Source: Solen grandis
Lineage: Eukaryota; Mollusca; Bivalvia; Adapedonta; Solenidae
Reading direction: 5' to 3'
DNA: 64,000 nt
NCBI GenBank assembly: GCA_021229015.1
Contig: CM037785.1
Span: forward strand, 41,350,766 to 41,414,765
Part shown: in pieces, positions 59,082 to 64,000 of the stretch
Layout of the letters: the number at the start of each line of letters is the position of its first letter
How positions within the stretch are numbered: the stretch's first letter is position 1
Program-made: the position numbers and the translations under genes
The notes under the pieces: model-generated
Databases searched by the model: none
What the model saw: the letters and a program-made list of their open reading frames with translations, nothing else
Told to the model about the DNA's origin: nothing

Positions 59082-59827
59082 ATAATAATAACTAGACTTC
59101 TTTTGTTCTGGACAAAAGAAAGGGCTTTCTGCACTTCAAACCATGTTAAACCTGATCATACTTATTTTATTTTCTGAAATACACCATCTTTAAAAATTGA
59201 AGGAAATCCGTCCCGAATTGACAGCTGTAGAGTGCAAACATAAATGAATAGCAGAGGAAATCTGTGATTTCATATAACATTATTTAAATTTTAAAGTCAT
59301 TGCATTCAAAAGGGAATATTTGGCTTTGTTTTCAGTTATAATCTCATAATGCTAATTTTTCCAGAACCATCTTTAAGATAACTACAATAATATTCAATCT
59401 TCGTGTTCTGCAAGGGAATGAAGTATCACTAGCCCTCTTAACATGCTAAAAAGGTATATAAGATTCCTTTTCTACGAAATATCAACTGGGATCAACTGCA
59501 AAAGCACAAGGACATTTTTTTTTATTTTTTTTCCAGAAATTCTTACTTTCATGCAACTATGATGTCCGATTTTAAAAACCCAGGTATGGTTAGAAAGGTC
59601 TTCTGAATTCAAACATGTACTTACTTTAGGTTTAAACCTATCTGTTTTTGCGATATATAAAGTTATTCCTCTCCCCAAAAAGGCAAAAATCGGCGAAAAG
59701 ATATTCATGTCAACTACTACCATTCGACAAATAACTTAATAATTTAATGGACAGATTATTAAGATCTGCATAGCATTAGAACCGCACTGCATCATGATAA
59801 AAATATTGTTCTTTATGATATTTTCAA
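59082..59827 (+). repeat. Related element start plus tandem unit
   Basis: ACTAGACTTCTTTTGTTCTG opens with a hairpin at the same place as in the array elements but with different arms (TTCTTTTGT/ACAAAAGAA), then AAAGGGCTTTCTGC. From about 59470 the sequence is a diverged copy of the unit repeated at 60715-61312 ('aacttccttatatgatgtcc', 'ttagaaccgca'). Confidence 0.55.
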
Positions 59828-60708
59828 CAAGAGGGCCAAGGTGGCCCCAAAGACTCTCACCTGAGAAAAACTGTTATCATTGCCTGTAGAAGTTATTGAA
59901 TTATAGCATAGTTGTACTGAAGACATAATCTATCAGATTATTTATAAATCCACGAACTTAAGAGAGCCTGTTGTCGAAATTTGAAGTCAAACTTGACTAA
60001 AAATTATGGCTTAAAACACACAAATTTAAACATCAAAAGTGGCATAACTCCTGACCTAATTGGCAGATCAGCCATTATCGAACTTGGCTGAAAGAATATG
60101 GCTATATACATTGTTCTAAAGATTGAAGATGATTATTTCAGAAATGAAGATGCTAGAGTGCAAATAAAGTGAAATATTACATTTTTATATATCAAAAAGG
60201 GGCATAACTCCTGACCTAATTGACATATATCAGCCATAATCGAACTTGGCCAAAAGAATATGGCTATAAACATTGTCATAGAATTCGCATTTTTTAATAT
60301 TTAAAGGAGCATAACTCATGACCTTATGGTCCGATATCAGCCATAATCGAAATTGTCCGAGATTTTATGGTAATAAACATTGTCATAAAGTTTGAAGATG
60401 ATTGCTTAAGAAATGAAGATGCTAGAGTGCAAACAAAAGGGAAAATTGGCATATTTTAATATTAAAAGGGGCATAACTCCTGACCTAAGAAGTTAATATC
60501 AGCCATAATCAAAGTTGGCCGAGAAAGGATAATAATAAACATTGTCATAAAGTTTGAAGTTGATTACTTAAGAAATGAAGATGCTAGAGTGCAAACAAAC
60601 TAATTGTGGACGACGGACGGACGGCGGATTGACGGACAGACGGACGGACAATTGACATTCATCGATTCTTATAGCTCATCTTGAGCACATGTGCTCAGGT
60701 GAGCTTAG
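59828..60708 (-). mobile_element. Tandem-core element inserted in the tandem unit
   Basis: On the minus strand it starts CTAAGCTCACCTGAGCACAT with a GAGCACATGTGCTC hairpin and a CGTC microsatellite (plus strand 'ggacgacggacggacggc'). Monomers of about 115-150 bp contain 'gggcataactcctgacctaa' and 'cagccataatcgaacttgg'. It ends with a GGCC stem and CTCTTG. It interrupts a repeat whose uninterrupted form is seen near 61075, which defines the borders. Confidence 0.7.
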
Positions 60709-60714
60709 AATTAA

Positions 60715-61312
60715 TTATTTCTTAGAAAAAGCAATCAAGTGATTAGGACTAATTGCAGAAGTGCATGAAAGAACGGTATAAATTATTTTTTATTTCTCAT
60801 CTAACTTCCTTATATGATGTCCAATTTAAAAAAGAAAGGCCTTTATATTTCCAACATTTCACTTGTTTCATGTTTCAACTTTTCTGTTACGTGTTCTGAG
60901 ATATAGAAAGTTATTTTTCAAAGAAACAGCAAAACATCGGCAAAACGATGTTCATCTCTATTATTGCCCTTCGACAAATTACTTTATAATTAATGGTCCG
61001 ATCATTAAAATCTGCATACCATTAGAACCGCATTGCATCACGCTAATAATACTGTTCTTTATGTTATTTTCAAAAATTAATAGTTTCTTAGAAAAAAAAA
61101 CAATCAAATTATAGGGACTAACTGCAGAAATGCATGAAAGAACGGTTTAAATGACTTCTTATTTCTTATCTAACTTCCTGATAGGATATCCGATGTCCAA
61201 TTTTAAAACGCTAGGTACCATTAGAAAGGCCTTTAAATTTCCAACATTTCACGTGTTTCATGTTTCAACTTTTCTATTACGGGTTTTGAGATATAGAAAG
61301 TTATTTTTCAAA
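60715..61312 (+). repeat. Tandem duplication of a about 360-bp unit
   Basis: Two copies side by side share 'ttcttagaaaaa', 'gcatgaaagaacggt', 'aggcctttaaatttccaaca', 'tgtttcatgtttcaactttt' and 'gagatatagaaagttatttt'. The first copy continues into 'cgatcattaaaatctgcat'; the second switches at 61312 into a type II array fragment. Confidence 0.6.
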
Positions 61313-61575
61313 CTTCTAGAGACCTATATACTGACTAAATATCAACTTTCTATCTTTAATAGGACAGATTTTATAAGCATTTAAAAATTTACGACCTTGG
61401 TTCGAATCTTGGATTCGCTATAGAACCATGGACTTTTCGAAAGGAAGAAAAAAAGAATAATAAGAAGAAGAATAATAAAAAAAACAAAAAGAATAATATA
61501 CTACAGGATGGAACCGAAAAAATATAACAAACCCTATACGTTTTCCGCAGGTTGCGGAAAGCCGTAACAAAGTGG
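61313..61575 (+). repeat. Type II fragment with a diverged terminal hairpin
   Basis: 61313-61440 matches type II from 'cttctagagacctatatact' to 'catggacttttcga'. After AAG-rich sequence the hairpin GTTTTCCGC-AGGTT-GCGGAAAGC (about 61540-61563) follows 'aacaaaccctatac', in the same place as the TAGGACTTTCTGC hairpins of the main array. Confidence 0.6.
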
Positions 61576-62144
61576 CCATACTCACTGTTGATGTACTAGA
61601 TATTTCAATATTTCTCAAACTCCTCAAAAGTTACTGATCAACAAACAACATATTCTTCTCTGTAAAGTGGGTCATATTTTCCATCCTGTAACGTTCTTGA
61701 ATGTAACATACAATTTCGGTTCCAAAAGGGAAAGTAAAATGTAACAAGATACTAAATTGCAGAGAAATTATTTTCAAACCTATAACTATAAACATAACGA
61801 TTTGCAAAAATACACATACTATCCAAATCTAATCCGAAATTTGTAGTATTGAAGTCACTCAGATTTTAGTTTGCTTAAGTTTTACATCAGTATGCTTTAT
61901 GGCTACAGGAAGGAATATGCCAAGTTACTTTGCGGAATATATTTATAAAAGTGTAAAATGGCAATGATATTTGTTCAATTACTTAATTGCTTAATTTAAA
62001 AATTAGATCTATATTATGATTAAAGCTATACATAATGCCCTTAAAGTATAATGCATAGCTATATTGGATATTTTCTTAGTTGATAGAGGTAAGTTCTATT
62101 TTTTGCGTACATTGGTATGTTGAAAAATCTTACTTTTGGCAAGC

Positions 62145-62197
<53 letters not shown>

Positions 62198-62724
62198 AAA
62201 GCCTGGAAACTCAACTAAACACACGCATTCCCTAAAAAAAAAATTATTACAACCAGCATTGAAATTATAGTATGAAGAAAATAACTGCAAAAAGCATTGA
62301 CATCACTTTTTTCGTCGAGAGCCATATCTCCCAAAATATTTACAGGAATGTTTACCAGCACGCAATATTGGATACCAAGGCTTTAATTTGGTGTTCGCCC
62401 AATATGCATGCTGCTGTATAAATCTTAAGATATGAAGAGATATATAAGAGACAGAGCCATGGCTTTATCATTACCAATGCAACAGCAAGTTCGGCCTTTC
62501 TGCCTTTTTTGCGGCATCATTGGTGTTGTAAATATGTAGCTGTGGTCCCCGTAGCAGAAAATGAAAAAACTGCAAACTTTTCAATCGTGTCGCGGTCACG
62601 TGAGCAAGTGTATGGTCGACTAGCGACCGTAGATAAATCAAGTGCATTCGGGTATTTGTCGAGTTGATCGAACAAGGGTCGTGTTTATCGGAAGTGATCG
62701 GGTATTATGTTTGTTGTTTGTTTG
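61576..62724. other. No gene; (TA)n tract
   Basis: AT-rich sequence with no recognisable domain. A perfect (TA)n microsatellite occupies 62149-62195. From about 62580 CpG becomes more frequent (with CACGTG and repeated 'gatcgggta'). Confidence 0.45.
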
Positions 62725-62960
62725 TTTGATTTAAGATCCCGCCAATGGCATTTCAGTCATCGATGTTTACTTGAGACAGATAAAGCACTGCCACACTGCA
62801 GTATCATGCCGTAGACATTTGGCATGATACCACACCCGGTCACATTATTCTGACTATCGGGCCGACCAGTCCTGGAACTACCCTTATATGCTGATCGCAA
62901 TGCTAGAATGCTATACCAGTACCATTTTGTTCCGACTTTAGTATGTCTCGGCTTTGGATG
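62725..62960 (-). repeat. tRNA-derived SINE-like repeat, copy 3 (reverse)
   Basis: On the minus strand it has 'tagttccaggactggtcgg', 'aataatgtgaccgggtgtgg', 'tatctgtctcaagtaaac' and ends in 'aaatcaaacaaacaaacaac', the simple tail. The head is degenerate. It inserted in a CpG-richer region whose 'gatcgggt' words lie on both sides. Confidence 0.65.
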
Positions 62961-64000
62961 ATCGGGTTTTAACCAAGTAGAGGTCGAAATGATCGGGTAA
63001 TAATTGGTCGACCAAATATGATCTCTATAAATTCGTTTCCAGATCAACGCGACTACTACTTGACCAATACCCGATCGCTTTGCTCTTCGATCCCGACTCG
63101 GCATTTTTTTAACATGGCAAAGGTGTTCGGAGCGATATCGAACGAGTTTCCGTCCCGAGTACCTCTGTCGAGCGAGTCAGAATAGTCCACAATCGCTTTA
63201 TCAGTGATCGGTGTTGAACTAATCGGCTTGATTTTTCTTACGTAATTTCACTTGGAGCAGCTCGTTCACAGATGATCATTGGCTGAGAATTTGGTTTTGG
63301 TGTGTATTACATGTATCAATACCCATCTACAGACACATGGTCACCCAATTCAACAATCCATGATTTAAAAGATTGGGTGGTTTCCCCATCACATGCAACA
63401 GCGTCACGAATGGAATCGAAATTAGAATGATAAAGCTTATATTCAGATTTTCTGTTTTCAATGGTCGTCACTTGACTGATCACAATTCACGCCTCGATTC
63501 ACTATTCTCACTTCACAGGCTGACCGTACGATTTCGCTACCCGGATCTTGCTGAACATGTAAAGTGGTACTTAAATCATCTGCTTGGAATATACCGTTTC
63601 CTATATTTAACCGCTTTCGTGTTTACGAAAATAGCGTTTTCCCGTGCAATGTAACCTACACTTATCAAGTTTATTTGTAAAGAGACAGAGTCCTCACCAA
63701 CATTAACGAGGGAAAGCAGATTTTTTTTCATTTTTACTGATTATCTATGATCGAGCTGCTTAAGTTACATATTCCTACGTGTTGAACATGGGTCATCACT
63801 TTGTTATTCAACAATATCTTAGTGAAAAGTGAATTAAAATTGAAGTGAAAGGGATAGTTAAATACGATTATGTGGTAGCTGTGTGTTGTTGTTGTAATTT
63901 TAAGATCGAAATAGAAAATATGAAAGGGATTGCAATGGAAGTTACACGAGTAATTATGTCAAGAAACGATACTAGTTTATATCTTTCTTTTTGTGCCTGC
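62961..64000. other. CpG-richer stretch, no recognised gene
   Basis: About 62961-63560 is richer in CpG ('gaccaatacccgatcgcttt', 'tcggcattttt', TTACGTAA near 63239) than its surroundings and could be a promoter or exon region. A 93-codon + frame at 63373-63654 has no known motif. 63660-64000 is AT-rich and featureless. Confidence 0.3.

Noticed and set aside
62757..63104. 115-codon minus-strand frame.
   Set aside because: Its C-terminal two thirds translate the SINE copy, and the N-terminal part has no recognisable domain.

Overview
The window looks like nuclear DNA of a mollusc, most likely a bivalve. It is AT-rich, has split genes with GT-AG introns, and is mostly dispersed and tandem repeats of types I associate with bivalve genomes (tRNA-derived SINEs, non-LTR retrotransposon ends, DNA-transposon relatives, and several families of short elements with tandem-repeat cores). 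No bacterial-type genes, rRNA, intact tRNA or CRISPR array was seen. Species assignment is inference. Only two host protein-coding genes are well supported, both on the + strand. (1) 15922-18351 is a three-coding-exon nucleotide-sugar transporter of the SLC35A2/A3 group (333 aa, complete CDS, phases consistent). (2) 40908-44922 is the first five coding exons of a FAM3-like secreted protein (ILEI/PANDER domain). Its remaining exons are not visible; the fifth exon is followed after about 230 bp by a 100-N assembly gap at 45156-45255. Layout: 1-9.8 kb holds a LINE 3' end, a piggyBac-type MITE, a minus-strand tandem-repeat element, a 1.74-kb foldback element with a perfect 9-bp target duplication, a CpG-rich promoter-like patch and a LINE RT scrap. 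9.8-15.7 kb holds a SINE, a TIR element and three different tandem-core families (B, C, A) lined up in one orientation just upstream of the transporter. 18.5-24.8 kb holds a fourth such family (D) at the transporter 3' end, then a decayed Ngaro/DIRS-like tyrosine-recombinase retrotransposon (Gag, RT-RNase H, tyrosine recombinase, SGNH hydrolase) and a small CAGTG-ended MITE. 25-32.9 kb holds a mariner pseudogene nested in an old repeat, a full-length but dead maT-like (DD37D) element with TA target duplication, a LINE fragment and a SINE with a 14-bp target duplication. 33.9-45.1 kb is dominated by TTAA-flanked MITEs carrying a near-perfect 67-bp palindrome, five of them in or beside the FAM3-like gene. 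45.3-59.1 kb is a 13-kb head-to-tail array of about 430-bp repeat units carrying roughly one hundred copies of the palindrome TGACGTCA (the CREB/ATF site), frequently in pairs or triplets 10 bp apart, closing in seven tandem perfect or near-perfect hairpins. 59-64 kb holds related debris, a tandem duplication interrupted by another tandem-core element, a (TA)n tract, and a SINE in a CpG-richer stretch. The most interesting points are the CRE-studded array with its covarying terminal hairpins, and the observation that sequence-unrelated tandem-core families share one architecture (TTTTTA, hairpin, CGTC-type microsatellite, tandem core, small stem, CTTGTT-like end) and a weakly conserved core motif, suggesting one mobilising machinery. 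These were read by eye; copy counts and boundaries are approximate unless exact bases are given.
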